Shown: one piece after another, positions 40,658 to 49,587 of the stretch
Layout: the number at the start of each line of letters is the position of its first letter
How positions within the stretch are numbered: the first letter of the stretch is position 1
NCBI GenBank assembly: GCA_902781505.1
Contig: CACZJL010000005.1
Coordinates: 1-64,000 of the forward strand
DNA length: 64,000 nt
Source of the DNA: an uncultured Lachnospiraceae bacterium
GTDB taxonomy: Bacteria; Bacillota; Clostridia; Lachnospirales; Lachnospiraceae
Direction: 5' to 3'
Position numbers and translations under genes: made by a program
Notes under the pieces: model-generated
The model's database searches: none
Told to the model about the DNA's origin: nothing
What the model saw: the letters and a program-made list of their open reading frames with translations, nothing else

Positions 40658-41908
40658 TCAGCAGCAGTGGCTGATGACTTTGGCTTCTGCCGGGTCGATG
40701 ACTCTGTCAATCATTTTGCTGAGCTCATCAATGATGATACGCCAGTTGTAGTTTTTCTCTACATATTCATAGCCCTTTTCACCGAGGGCAGTGCGCACGT
40801 CTTCGTGTGTAAGCAGGTAGTTTACGGATGCTTCAAACTCGAAGTAGTCTTTGTAGTACAGGCCGCAGTTACCTTTGACACAGTGCTCCTTTAATACAGG
40901 ACAATTGCCGTTTACGATGACCGGAACATGCTGGCTGAAGGCCTCTAACACAACGATGGAGAGTGATTCAAACGGAGACGGATTCACAAGGGCGAGAGAA
41001 CCTGAAATTGCAGAGAATTTCTCCTCGTCGGATACAAAGCCCAAAGAGATGATATCGTCACGGTCGGTCGGAAGTGTAACGTCGGCTTCTTTGCCGGCGA
41101 AGACGAGCTTCAGATCAGACTGAGGGTGGCGCTTCTTATACTCTGTGAAATATTGAAGGAGTGTATCGGACCCTTTTTCGTGTGAAATTCGACCGACATC
41201 AAACAGGTAGCGGGTCGGTGTAAGCTCCGGGTGAGCCTTAAAGAAGTCTGCAGGTGAAGTGTCAGGATTAAAGTCATCCGGTACGTCAACACCAGTGCCG
41301 CCGCGGCCGCCGTTGTTGAGCGTACGGACCGTGTTAAACATCTTATCAACAAAAGCCTTCTCTAATGGAGTGTTGAAGAAGAGCGCAGCAGGCTCCTTAA
41401 ATAACTTCTTAAACGTATGCAGGTAGATTGGCGGCTCGTCGTGCGCTGTCGGAATCAGAATAGCCTTGTCACCAACCAGAGGAAGTCCTGCTACGGTGGA
41501 ATAATACAGGTAGGTGAAGAAGATGAAGCAGTCGGTTTCTTCATAAGTCTCCTTCAACGCGGAAATGAGAGCAGGAGAGTAAGGTCCCTGCATTTCAAAC
41601 CACTTTGGCTCAAGAGCAGCATCGTGCGGCTTACCGATAATCTGGCGGGAATATTCATTGAAGGCATCCATGTCGCGGGTGTGCTCTACGGGATAGCGGT
41701 GCACGGTAACACCGTTTAAAACTTCGGTGTCAGTTGTGTAAACATTTGCCCAGGTGGAATAATCCACGGCTTTTGTCGTGTAAACATGGACGTCGTAGCG
41801 GTCATGATACCACTCGCTTAAATGTTCCGCTAATTTGCGGGCGTGGAATTCCGCGCCGCCATTTACTTCAAGACCGTAGCGCTGGGCTACGATGACGATT
41901 CTCTTCAT
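40658..41908 (-). CDS. GT4 family glycosyltransferase (lone)
   Basis: A 416-residue retaining glycosyltransferase of the GT-B fold. Seen: the N-terminal glycine-rich acceptor loop YGLEVNGGAEFHARKLAEHL, and the C-terminal donor site with FDVGRISHEKGSD, NPSPFESLSIVVLEAF (the E-x7-E segment) and HVPVIVNG. An AGGAG site precedes the ATG. It is on the opposite strand to the polysaccharide locus, with its own promoter, between proS and cca. Donor and acceptor are unknown; surface-glycan synthesis is plausible given the locus 1.5 kb away. Confidence 0.9.
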   Translation of the reverse strand: MKRIVIVAQRYGLEVNGGAEFHARKLAEHLSEWYHDRYDVHVYTTKAVDYSTWANVYTTDTEVLNGVTVHRYPVEHTRDMDAFNEYSRQIIGKPHDAALEPKWFEMQGPYSPALISALKETYEETDCFIFFTYLYYSTVAGLPLVGDKAILIPTAHDEPPIYLHTFKKLFKEPAALFFNTPLEKAFVDKMFNTVRTLNNGGRGGTGVDVPDDFNPDTSPADFFKAHPELTPTRYLFDVGRISHEKGSDTLLQYFTEYKKRHPQSDLKLVFAGKEADVTLPTDRDDIISLGFVSDEEKFSAISGSLALVNPSPFESLSIVVLEAFSQHVPVIVNGNCPVLKEHCVKGNCGLYYKDYFEFEASVNYLLTHEDVRTALGEKGYEYVEKNYNWRIIIDELSKMIDRVIDPAEAKVISHCC

Positions 41909-41937
41909 AAAATTTCTCCTGAAAAAAAGATAATTCT

Positions 41938-41966
41938 ATTATGTTGCACCGGGCGCGAAAATGCAA
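41938..41966 (-). promoter_or_regulatory. predicted promoter of the lone GT4 gene
   Basis: On the minus strand TTGCAT (41966-41961) and CATAAT (41943-41938) are spaced 17 bases apart. Confidence 0.55.
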
Positions 41967-42072
41967 GACATGCGCCGATGAGGCGGCTTGTGAGGATAAA
42001 GGTGCCCCGGTGTGGATATGTGGCCTTAAAATGGTGTATAATGTCTATAACTAACGTAAGGAGGCGGGGCGG

Positions 42073-43326
42073 ATGCCAGAATTTCAGATTACGATGCCGG
42101 GGGACGTAAAAGAAATCATAGAAACAATAGAAAATGCAGGTTTTGAGGCATTTGCCGTCGGTGGCTGTGTTCGTGACTCTGCCCTTGGCAGAAAGCCGGC
42201 CGACTGGGATATTACGACAAGTGCGAGACCGGAGCAGGTGAAGGCGCTGTTTAAGAGAACGATTGATACCGGAATTCAGCATGGAACCGTGACCATTATG
42301 AAAGGGAATGAGGGGTACGAGGTGACTACTTACCGGATTGATGGCGAGTATGAGGATGGACGACATCCGAAGTCTGTGGAGTTCTCGGACAATCTCATCG
42401 AGGATCTTAAACGCCGTGATTTTACGATTAATGCGATGGCATATAACGAAAGACGCGGACTGGTCGATGAATTTGACGGATGTAAGGACCTGGAAGAAGG
42501 CGTAATCAGAGCAGTTGGGAATCCGACAGAACGCTTCACGGAAGACGCACTGAGAATGATGCGTGCAATCAGATTTTCAGCACAACTGGGGTTTGAAATT
42601 GAGGACGATACCTATCAGGCAATTCTTGCTCTTTCGGAAAATATCAATAAGGTCAGCGCGGAGCGTGTACAGGTGGAGCTTAATAAAACCCTGCTCTCTC
42701 CTCATCCTGACTACGTGCAGGAATATGAGAATACCGGGCTCTTTATCGACTATCTGCCGGTGATTGACCGCGTGCTTGGCGACCGTCGTGCCGCAAAGGT
42801 AAAGATCCTTCTGAAGAAGGTACCGAAGACTCTGGTAATGCGCTATGCGGCACTGCTTAAAATTGCAACAGCTGATGAGGCCAAGGAGACGCTTCGTGCG
42901 CTGAAGCTCGATAATAAGACGATTAAAGAAGCAACCTGGCTTGTGGAACATGCAGATGATAAGATTGCGGAGCTTGAATCAGATGTACGTGCGGCTATTC
43001 ATTCATATGGACGTGAGAATTTTGAGCGTCTGTTTCTGTTTGAAGAGGCGCTGATTCAGACAGCGGAAGAGACATTGCAGATTCCGATGAAGGAAAGACG
43101 GGCTCACTATTCAAATATCAGACGAATGTACGATCGAATCACAGAGCGGGGCGACTGTACGGATTTGAAGACGCTGGCCATTGGCGGAAACGACCTGATG
43201 GAACTTGGCGTGACCGGAAAGCAGATCGGAGTTACTCTGAATAACCTGCTCGAGGCTGTATTAGAGAATCCGGACCTGAATGATAAAGAGGTCTTAAAGA
43301 ATATGATACGTGGAACGAAGCTGTAA
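42073..43326 (+). CDS. cca: CCA tRNA nucleotidyltransferase
   Basis: A 417-residue class II polymerase-beta-like enzyme that adds or repairs CCA at tRNA 3' ends. Seen: VGGCVRDSALGRKPADWDIT with the GGxVRD and DxD motifs near residues 28-47, HGTVTIM, the RRDFTINAMAY motif and EDALRMMRAIRFSAQL. The C-terminal region is helical, as expected. An AAGGAGGCGGGGCGG site precedes the ATG. The six tRNAs at the left of this window lack encoded CCA and would depend on it. A TATAAT hexamer at 42037-42042 may be part of its promoter. Confidence 0.95.
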   Translation: MPEFQITMPGDVKEIIETIENAGFEAFAVGGCVRDSALGRKPADWDITTSARPEQVKALFKRTIDTGIQHGTVTIMKGNEGYEVTTYRIDGEYEDGRHPKSVEFSDNLIEDLKRRDFTINAMAYNERRGLVDEFDGCKDLEEGVIRAVGNPTERFTEDALRMMRAIRFSAQLGFEIEDDTYQAILALSENINKVSAERVQVELNKTLLSPHPDYVQEYENTGLFIDYLPVIDRVLGDRRAAKVKILLKKVPKTLVMRYAALLKIATADEAKETLRALKLDNKTIKEATWLVEHADDKIAELESDVRAAIHSYGRENFERLFLFEEALIQTAEETLQIPMKERRAHYSNIRRMYDRITERGDCTDLKTLAIGGNDLMELGVTGKQIGVTLNNLLEAVLENPDLNDKEVLKNMIRGTKL

Positions 43327-43371
43327 TATATGGAAACTTATCAGGCAATGCAGCCGGAATGGAATGCAGAT

Positions 43372-43400
43372 TTGCGCGGCTTTTGTCTTTATTGTATAAT
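43372..43400 (+). promoter_or_regulatory. predicted promoter of the polysaccharide operon
   Basis: TTGCGC (43372-43377) and consensus TATAAT (43395-43400) are spaced 17 bases apart, 30 bases before the aminotransferase start. Confidence 0.6.
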
Positions 43401-43430
43401 GGCGGTTAGCGAAAATTTGGAGGTAGAAGA

Positions 43431-44633
43431 ATGAAAGTACCATTTTCTCCACCTGATATTACCGAAGCAGAAATTAAGGAAGTGTCAGAAGCACTTCGCT
43501 CCGGTTGGATCACGACTGGACCAAGAACAAAAAAACTGGAAAATGAAGTCAGAGAAATGACTGGCGCAGCAGGTGCAGCGTGCTTAAATTCAGCAACTGC
43601 ATGTGAGGAGTTAGCACTCCGTCTGTTTGAAATCGGACCCGGTGACGAAGTCATTGTTCCTGCCTATACCTATACATCAACAGCCAGCTGTGTAGCCCAC
43701 GTCGGTGCTACAATCCGCATGGTTGATATTGAAGAAGACAGCTATGAAATTAATTATGACCAGCTTGAGGCAGCCATCAACGAGCATACAAAGGCCGTTG
43801 TACCGGTTGATTTAGGTGGTGTCATGTGTGATTACGACAGAATTCGTGAAATCGTAGAACGAAAGAAGTCTTTATTTAAGCCTGCTTCCCGTTATCAGGA
43901 GGCACTTGGAAGAGTTCTGATTTTATCGGATGCAGCACATGCATTTGGCGCGAAGAGACGATTACAGGAAGGCTGGGTTCATGCCGGTGCGGCAGCAGAT
44001 TTCACAAGCTTCAGCTTCCATGCTGTAAAGAACTTTACGACAGCGGAAGGTGGAGCCTTAACCTGGAAGGAAATTCCGGGAATCAGTAACGAAGAGATTT
44101 ACAAGCAGCTGATGCTCTTCTCGTTACATGGACAGAGCAAGGATGCTCTTGCCAAGACACAGCTTGGTGCCTGGGAGTATGACATTGTCGGAACCTGGTA
44201 CAAGTGCAACATGACAGATGTTGTGGCAGCCATCGGTCTTGTACAGATGGAGCGATACCCTGAAATGTTAAAGCGCCGTCAGGAGCTGATTCGACGCTAT
44301 ACAGAAGGCATTGCCTGTGATGAAGTGGAAGTGATTACGCACTTCACAGAGGATAACATTTCAAGTGGTCATTTAATGCTGGTTCGTATTCCGTCTTATT
44401 CAGAAGAGGACAGAAATACGCTGATTAGAAAGATGGCTGAGGCAGATATTGCTACCAATGTGCATTACAAGCCATTACCTATGCATACGGCCTACAAAAA
44501 TCTTGGATTTAAAATCGAGGATTATCCAAATGCCTATGCACGCTTTGCGTGCGAGATTACATTACCGCTGCACACTCTTCTGACGGATGAGATGCAGGAT
44601 TATGTAATCGAACAGTTTAATGCCCTTCGCTGA
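43431..44633 (+). CDS. DegT/DnrJ/EryC1/StrS sugar aminotransferase (WcfR/PglE-like)
   Basis: A 400-residue PLP enzyme that converts a nucleotide-linked 4-keto-6-deoxysugar to the 4-amino sugar. Seen: the N-terminal LRSGWITTGPRTKKLE typical of the ArnB/PglE branch, SATACEELAL, the PLP-contacting SDAAHAFGAKR, and the Schiff-base Lys200 in FSFHAVKNFTTAEGG. A GGAGGTAGAAG site precedes the ATG. It opens the polysaccharide locus, next to an initiating phosphosugar transferase and a membrane 4,6-dehydratase. This set recalls the UDP-4-amino-sugar pathways of bacillosamine and AATGal. An alternative product is GDP-perosamine, since Gmd is also encoded in the window. Confidence 0.88.
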   Translation: MKVPFSPPDITEAEIKEVSEALRSGWITTGPRTKKLENEVREMTGAAGAACLNSATACEELALRLFEIGPGDEVIVPAYTYTSTASCVAHVGATIRMVDIEEDSYEINYDQLEAAINEHTKAVVPVDLGGVMCDYDRIREIVERKKSLFKPASRYQEALGRVLILSDAAHAFGAKRRLQEGWVHAGAAADFTSFSFHAVKNFTTAEGGALTWKEIPGISNEEIYKQLMLFSLHGQSKDALAKTQLGAWEYDIVGTWYKCNMTDVVAAIGLVQMERYPEMLKRRQELIRRYTEGIACDEVEVITHFTEDNISSGHLMLVRIPSYSEEDRNTLIRKMAEADIATNVHYKPLPMHTAYKNLGFKIEDYPNAYARFACEITLPLHTLLTDEMQDYVIEQFNALR

Positions 44634-44645
44634 AGCGGCATTTTT
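44620..44645 (+). terminator. hairpin overlapping the aminotransferase stop (weak terminator)
   Basis: ATGCCCTTC and GAAGCGGCAT form a nine-pair stem with one bulge, followed by TTTTTAAAAT. The T tract is short, so it may only lower transcription into the downstream operon. Confidence 0.4.
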
Positions 44646-44707
44646 AAAATCAGTGAGGCAGGAAGTGCAGGCTGATTGAGAACAATGATGAAAAGGAGCC
44701 GTTTTAC

Positions 44708-45403
44708 GTGCTGAAGAAGTGGGATGAGCTTCCGGAGTCCATGAGGACACCTGAGGTGAAAGATTATTACAACCAGATTGCAAAGCGCCCGGTATGGCTC
44801 TTTATGAAGCGTGTGATTGATATTCTGATTGCTTTGTTTTTCTTAATTTTACTGGCAATTCCAATGCTGGTGATTTCTGTGATGATTAAGTGCGACAGCA
44901 AGGGACCGGTTCTGTTTCGTCAGACCAGAGTGACGACCTATGGAAAGACCTTTAAAATCTGCAAGTTCCGTACCATGGTAAATGATGCAGAAAAGAAGGG
45001 TACTCAGGTGACGGTGAGCGGCGACGCGAGAATCACTAAGGTCGGTGCGAAGTTAAGACATGCAAGACTTGATGAATTTCCACAGCTTTTCAATATCCTT
45101 GCAGGATCTATGACTTTTATCGGTACAAGACCGGAGGTCCCAAAGTATGTGGCAGCCTATACGCCGGAGATGATGGCAACCTTGCTTCTTCCGGCAGGGT
45201 TGACATCCAGAGCGAGCATCGCTTACAAGGACGAGGAACGGCTTCTTAATGCATCGGACAATCCGGATGAGACTTATGTAAATGAGGTCCTTCCGGCGAA
45301 GATGAAGTATAATCTGGATGCAATCCGGCACTTTTCGCTTGCGGAAGATGCGTCCTGTCTCTGGGATACATTTGCCGTGGTAACCGGATTAAAGAAGGAG
45401 TAA
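44708..45403 (+). CDS. initiating phosphosugar transferase (WcfS/PglC-type)
   Basis: A 231-residue monotopic phosphoglycosyl transferase that moves a sugar-1-phosphate to undecaprenyl phosphate and so starts glycan assembly. Seen: a hydrophobic re-entrant segment (RVIDILIALFFLILLAIPML, ~35-55), GPVLFRQTRV, KICKFRTMVNDAE, RLDEFPQLFNIL-like RHARLDEFPQLFN with the catalytic Asp-Glu pair, and FIGTRPEVP. It is the short type without extra N-terminal helices. The start is GTG at 44708 behind AAAGGAG. Its neighbours suggest a UDP-amino-deoxysugar donor. Confidence 0.92.
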   Translation: MLKKWDELPESMRTPEVKDYYNQIAKRPVWLFMKRVIDILIALFFLILLAIPMLVISVMIKCDSKGPVLFRQTRVTTYGKTFKICKFRTMVNDAEKKGTQVTVSGDARITKVGAKLRHARLDEFPQLFNILAGSMTFIGTRPEVPKYVAAYTPEMMATLLLPAGLTSRASIAYKDEERLLNASDNPDETYVNEVLPAKMKYNLDAIRHFSLAEDASCLWDTFAVVTGLKKE

Positions 45404-45407
45404 AGTA

Positions 45408-46475
45408 ATGGTAGTTTCGATGGTTGTGATTGCCTATAACGAGGAGAAGACGTTACAGGCTGTTCTGACTGGAATTGAAAAACAGAATTACAGCCATTCG
45501 GATATGGAGGTCCTGCTTGTGGATTCGGCATCGACGGATGGCACGAAGAAAATTATGCAGGAATTCGCCAGACGCAATGCCGAAGAGCTGGGGTTCAGGC
45601 GGGTTGTGCTGCTTGATAACCCGAAGAAGACGCTTCCCTGCGGCTGGAATGTGGCATTAAAGGAGTATCGCGGTGAGGTCATCTTAAAGGTGGACGCGCA
45701 TGCGACAATTCCGGAGGATTTTGTCACGAAAAATGTAAGGACGCTTGAAGAGGGCGAGGATATCTGCGGCGGGCAGAGGCCGAACATCATCGATGAGCCT
45801 ACCCCGTGGAAGGAAACACTTCTCCTTGCAGAGAGCTCGATGTTTGGTTCTTCCTTTGCGAATTACCGCAGAGGTGGAAAAGGACAGACACAGAAGCAGT
45901 ATGTGAATTCACTGTTTCACGGTGCGTACAGAAGGAAGGTTTTTGATAAGGTCGGTGGATTTGATGAACGCCTTGCAAGAACCGAAGATAACGACATTCA
46001 CTATCGAATGAGGAAGGCCGGATTTAAGATTCGCTTCAATCCGGATATCATTTCCTATCAGCATATTCGCAGTTCTTTAAAATCCATGCTGAAGCAGAAG
46101 TATGCAAACGGCTATTGGATTGCGCTGACGACAGCGGTTCAGCCGAAGGCCTTAAGTGCTTTTTATTTTGTACCGTATGCCTTTGTGCTGGCAATTCTTG
46201 TCAGCTCGATTGTTCTGACGGCGGGAGGTCTGCTTGGACTTCACGGTGTTTTCATGAAGCTTGTGGCACATCTTGCAGGAATCATGTGGATTTTATACTG
46301 GTGTCTTGCTATTATTATGGCAATGGCTGCAGGTGTTGCAAATCACGGAAAGAAAGCATATATTCCACTGCTTCCAGTGCTGTTTTTCCTGTTACATATC
46401 AGTTATGGAGTGGGAACATTAATCGGATTTATCAACCTGCCGTTTGAAAGTAAGAAATTTCGCGGTCAGGATTAG
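45408..46475 (+). CDS. GT2 glycosyltransferase with C-terminal membrane helices (ExoA-like)
   Basis: A 355-residue inverting glycosyltransferase. The GT-A domain has MVVIAYNEEKTL at the N-terminus, a VDSASTDGT segment and the metal-binding KVDAHATIP (DxH/DxD region). The acceptor region is GGFDERLARTEDNDIHYRMRKAG. Two or three membrane helices follow at residues ~245-340. The layout matches ExoA-like enzymes of exopolysaccharide loci. It starts 4 bases after the phosphosugar transferase, so it may add the second sugar on the lipid carrier. Confidence 0.88.
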   Translation: MVVSMVVIAYNEEKTLQAVLTGIEKQNYSHSDMEVLLVDSASTDGTKKIMQEFARRNAEELGFRRVVLLDNPKKTLPCGWNVALKEYRGEVILKVDAHATIPEDFVTKNVRTLEEGEDICGGQRPNIIDEPTPWKETLLLAESSMFGSSFANYRRGGKGQTQKQYVNSLFHGAYRRKVFDKVGGFDERLARTEDNDIHYRMRKAGFKIRFNPDIISYQHIRSSLKSMLKQKYANGYWIALTTAVQPKALSAFYFVPYAFVLAILVSSIVLTAGGLLGLHGVFMKLVAHLAGIMWILYWCLAIIMAMAAGVANHGKKAYIPLLPVLFFLLHISYGVGTLIGFINLPFESKKFRGQD

Positions 46476-46489
46476 AAGGGATGTAAACA

Positions 46490-48409
46490 ATGGGAACGAC
46501 AAGAAAAGATCGGATTCAGCTGATCACGAGACGATTCTTTCTATTTTTAACAGATATCGCCATTATTAATCTGGTCGTAGTGCTTGGACTGGTGCTGCGC
46601 TTTGATATGGATTTTCAGTCCATTCCTGCGGAATACTGGGATATGTATCTGCATACCGCAATTCCGTATACATTGATTACACTGGTGATTTTCTGGTTCT
46701 GCAGAATGTATCACAGTCTCTGGCTGTATGCATCCATCGCAGAAGCCTATAAGATTGTAGAGGCCTGTTTGCTTACGGAAATTGCTTATTTCTGTCTGAC
46801 AACCTTCTCAGGAAATATGCTTCCAAGAAGTATTTATTTTACTTCCCTGTGTTTCCTGATTCTTGCGATGTGCTTCTCAAGATTTATCTACCGCACCATC
46901 CGTGCGTTCCTGCATAAGGTTCGTCATATCAATGATGAAATCAAGACAACAAGAATTATGTTAATCGGTGCCGGTGAGGCAACGAATATCATGATTCGTG
47001 AGATTCAGCTGAATCATTATCTGAATCAGTCTGAGGTTGTATGTCTGATTGACGACAGCCCGAGCAAAAAGGGCAAATACATCCGCGGCGTCAAGGTTGT
47101 GGGTGGAAGAGACTGCATTAAGAAGGCCGCTGAAGAGTATGCGGTCGATCAGATTATCTTTGCGATCCCATCGGCTTCTAATGATGAGAAGAGCCGTATT
47201 CTTAATATCTGCAAGGAAACAAAGTGTGAGCTGAAAATCGTTCCCGGTATGTACCAGATGATGGACGGCGAGATTAACTTAAATGATATCCGCGATGTTG
47301 ATGTATTAGACCTCTTAGGAAGAGATCCTGTAAAGGTTGATATTGACTCTATCATGGGATATGTAAAGGATAAGACGGTCATGGTTACCGGCGGTGGCGG
47401 CTCAATTGGTTCGGAGCTCTGCAGACAGCTTGCAACGCACCATCCGAAGTGCCTGATTATCTTTGATATTTATGAAAACAATGCGTATGACATTCAGCAG
47501 GAGCTGAAATTTGAGCATCCGGAAGTCAACGTTCTGACCCTGATTGGTTCTGTGAGAAACACAGGAAGATTAGAGAGTATATTTGCCAAATATCGTCCTG
47601 ACATTGTCTACCATGCAGCTGCGCATAAGCATGTGCCACTGATGGAAGAGAGCCCGAATGAAGCAATCAAAAACAATGTCGTTGGTACATTAAATGTAGC
47701 TAAGGCTGCGAGCAAGTACGGAACTAAGCGCTTCGTCATGATTTCTACGGATAAGGCGGTTAATCCTACTTCTGTCATGGGTGCGACAAAGCGTATCTGT
47801 GAGATGATTGTTCAGAGAATGAATGAGATTTCCGAGACAGAGTTTGTAGCCGTTCGTTTCGGTAATGTACTTGGAAGTAACGGTTCTGTTATTCCTCTGT
47901 TTAAGAAGCAGATTGCGGCAGGTGGTCCGGTTACGGTAACCCATCCTGATATCATCCGTTACTTTATGACAATTCCGGAGGCTGTTTCTTTGGTGCTTCA
48001 GGCAGGTGCCTATGCAAAGGGCGGAGAAATCTTCGTTCTTGATATGGGTCAGCCGGTTAAGATTGACGACCTTGCGAAGAACCTGATTCGTCTCTCCGGC
48101 TACACTTTAGGCGTAGACATGGAAATTAAGTACACAGGTCTGAGACCTGGTGAAAAGCTTTACGAAGAGATGTTAATGGATGAGGAAGGCCTTCAGGAAA
48201 CGGCAAATAAGCGCATCCACATCGGTAAGCCGATTGACTTTGACCGCGAGCACTTATTTGAGAAGATTGATCAGATGAAGGCTGACGCGTATGCGGAAGG
48301 CGACGATATCAGACAGCTCATCAAGGAGCTTGTGCCAACCTATGGTTTAAAGGCACCGACAAAGGCAGAAGAGATGGCTGCCATCGCAGATGAAGATGAT
48401 GGAATCTGA
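46490..48409 (+). CDS. membrane nucleotide-sugar 4,6-dehydratase (PglF/CapD/FlaA1 family)
   Basis: A 639-residue protein. Four membrane helices lie within residues ~15-135, then a Rossmann-like domain (MLIGAGEATNIMIRE), then the catalytic short-chain dehydrogenase domain from ~295 with TGGGGSIGSELCRQLA. Further marks are AAAHKHVPLME, STDKAVNPTSVMGATKR and VRFGNVLGSNGSVIPLF. In this branch the usual YxxxK is altered to a MxxxK form, as in PglF. It probably converts UDP-GlcNAc to the 4-keto-6-deoxy sugar used by the aminotransferase at 43431. It is 14 bases after the GT2 gene. Confidence 0.92.
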   Translation: MGTTRKDRIQLITRRFFLFLTDIAIINLVVVLGLVLRFDMDFQSIPAEYWDMYLHTAIPYTLITLVIFWFCRMYHSLWLYASIAEAYKIVEACLLTEIAYFCLTTFSGNMLPRSIYFTSLCFLILAMCFSRFIYRTIRAFLHKVRHINDEIKTTRIMLIGAGEATNIMIREIQLNHYLNQSEVVCLIDDSPSKKGKYIRGVKVVGGRDCIKKAAEEYAVDQIIFAIPSASNDEKSRILNICKETKCELKIVPGMYQMMDGEINLNDIRDVDVLDLLGRDPVKVDIDSIMGYVKDKTVMVTGGGGSIGSELCRQLATHHPKCLIIFDIYENNAYDIQQELKFEHPEVNVLTLIGSVRNTGRLESIFAKYRPDIVYHAAAHKHVPLMEESPNEAIKNNVVGTLNVAKAASKYGTKRFVMISTDKAVNPTSVMGATKRICEMIVQRMNEISETEFVAVRFGNVLGSNGSVIPLFKKQIAAGGPVTVTHPDIIRYFMTIPEAVSLVLQAGAYAKGGEIFVLDMGQPVKIDDLAKNLIRLSGYTLGVDMEIKYTGLRPGEKLYEEMLMDEEGLQETANKRIHIGKPIDFDREHLFEKIDQMKADAYAEGDDIRQLIKELVPTYGLKAPTKAEEMAAIADEDDGI

Positions 48410-48454
48410 TTCATCTGAAGCAAAAAATAAAACTTATATGCAGGAGGCGTATCG

Positions 48455-49567
48455 ATGCTTGTCATAAATGGAAATTTCCTCACGGAACCGTTAATGGGCG
48501 TGCAACGGTACGCCTTTGAAATTTTAAAGAGAGTGCACGAAGACTGGGATGGAGAAGAACTTGTGCTGGCGGTACCAGGAATACTCCCGGCAGATTCTTC
48601 GGTTACGGGTCTGCACCTCTCCGGGAATCTGACTGATGCAAAGATGGCAGCGGACCGCGTTGAGGCGGTGATTGCTTCGATGTTTCCGAAGTTTCGAGTG
48701 GAAAGGTTTGGTGATTGTAACGGCAAGAGATGGGAACAGTTTGAACTGGGGCCTTTCTTAAGAAAGCATAGGGCGAAGGGGATTCACCTGTGCAATACCG
48801 TTCCGGTGCTTCACCCTGAGGGACTTGTTGTCGTGCATGACATCAGCTTTAAGACTCATCCGGAGTTTTTTACGCAGAAAGGTGACTGGCATGAGATTCT
48901 GTTCAGAAGGCTCATGTATTCCCGTGTATTTAAAAAGGCAGAGCAGGTGCTTACCATCAGCCAGGCGGCAAAGGATGAGATTTTAAGCTGTTATCGCCCG
49001 AAATGCAGCGACATAAGGATTGCAGGAGACGGCTGGGAGCATTTTAAAGAAATTAAGGAAGACGAGTCGGCACTTGAAAAATTTGGGCTTGCCAGTGGTT
49101 CCTATTACTACTGCCTTGCTTCGCTTGCGAAGAATAAGAATCTTCATTGGATTATTGATAATGCCCGTAAATACCCGGAGAATCGGTATTGTTTATCCGG
49201 ACGTCCTCTGGGAGAAAACTTTGAGAATCTCCCGGCAAATGTTATTTTCACCGGCTTTGTTACGGACGGCGAGGCCGCGTGCCTGATGAGACACAGCAAA
49301 GCCTTTCTGTTTCCAAGTACCTATGAAGGGTTTGGAATCCCACCAATGGAGGCTTTAAGCCGCGGAGCGAAGGTGATCTTATCAGATATTCCTGTTCTTA
49401 GAGAAATTTATGGTCAAAGTGTGGTATATTGTAATCCAAAGGATTCAGATGTAAATCTAAATCAGCTGTCAGAACAAAACGTAAGACCGGCCTCTGAAGT
49501 GCTTGATGCACATACCTGGGAACAGAGTGCGAAGGTGGTCGCTGACGCAATGAAACAGTTAAGTTAA
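48455..49567 (+). CDS. GT4 family glycosyltransferase
   Basis: A 370-residue GT-B enzyme. Seen: NFLTEPLMGVQRYAFEIL (acceptor loop) near the start, VVHDISFKTHPEFF, and the donor motif HSKAFLFPSTYEGFGIPPME with the E-x7-E pattern. It is clearly related to the GT4 at 54113, which shares the GVxRYAF and FGIPPxEA segments; both resemble mannosyl- and rhamnosyltransferases of ABC-dependent O-antigen loci. An AGGAGGCG site precedes the ATG. The donor is inferred to be GDP-mannose or GDP-rhamnose. Confidence 0.88.
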   Translation: MLVINGNFLTEPLMGVQRYAFEILKRVHEDWDGEELVLAVPGILPADSSVTGLHLSGNLTDAKMAADRVEAVIASMFPKFRVERFGDCNGKRWEQFELGPFLRKHRAKGIHLCNTVPVLHPEGLVVVHDISFKTHPEFFTQKGDWHEILFRRLMYSRVFKKAEQVLTISQAAKDEILSCYRPKCSDIRIAGDGWEHFKEIKEDESALEKFGLASGSYYYCLASLAKNKNLHWIIDNARKYPENRYCLSGRPLGENFENLPANVIFTGFVTDGEAACLMRHSKAFLFPSTYEGFGIPPMEALSRGAKVILSDIPVLREIYGQSVVYCNPKDSDVNLNQLSEQNVRPASEVLDAHTWEQSAKVVADAMKQLS

Positions 49568-49587
49568 CCTTTGGAGGGTTGTATTAT

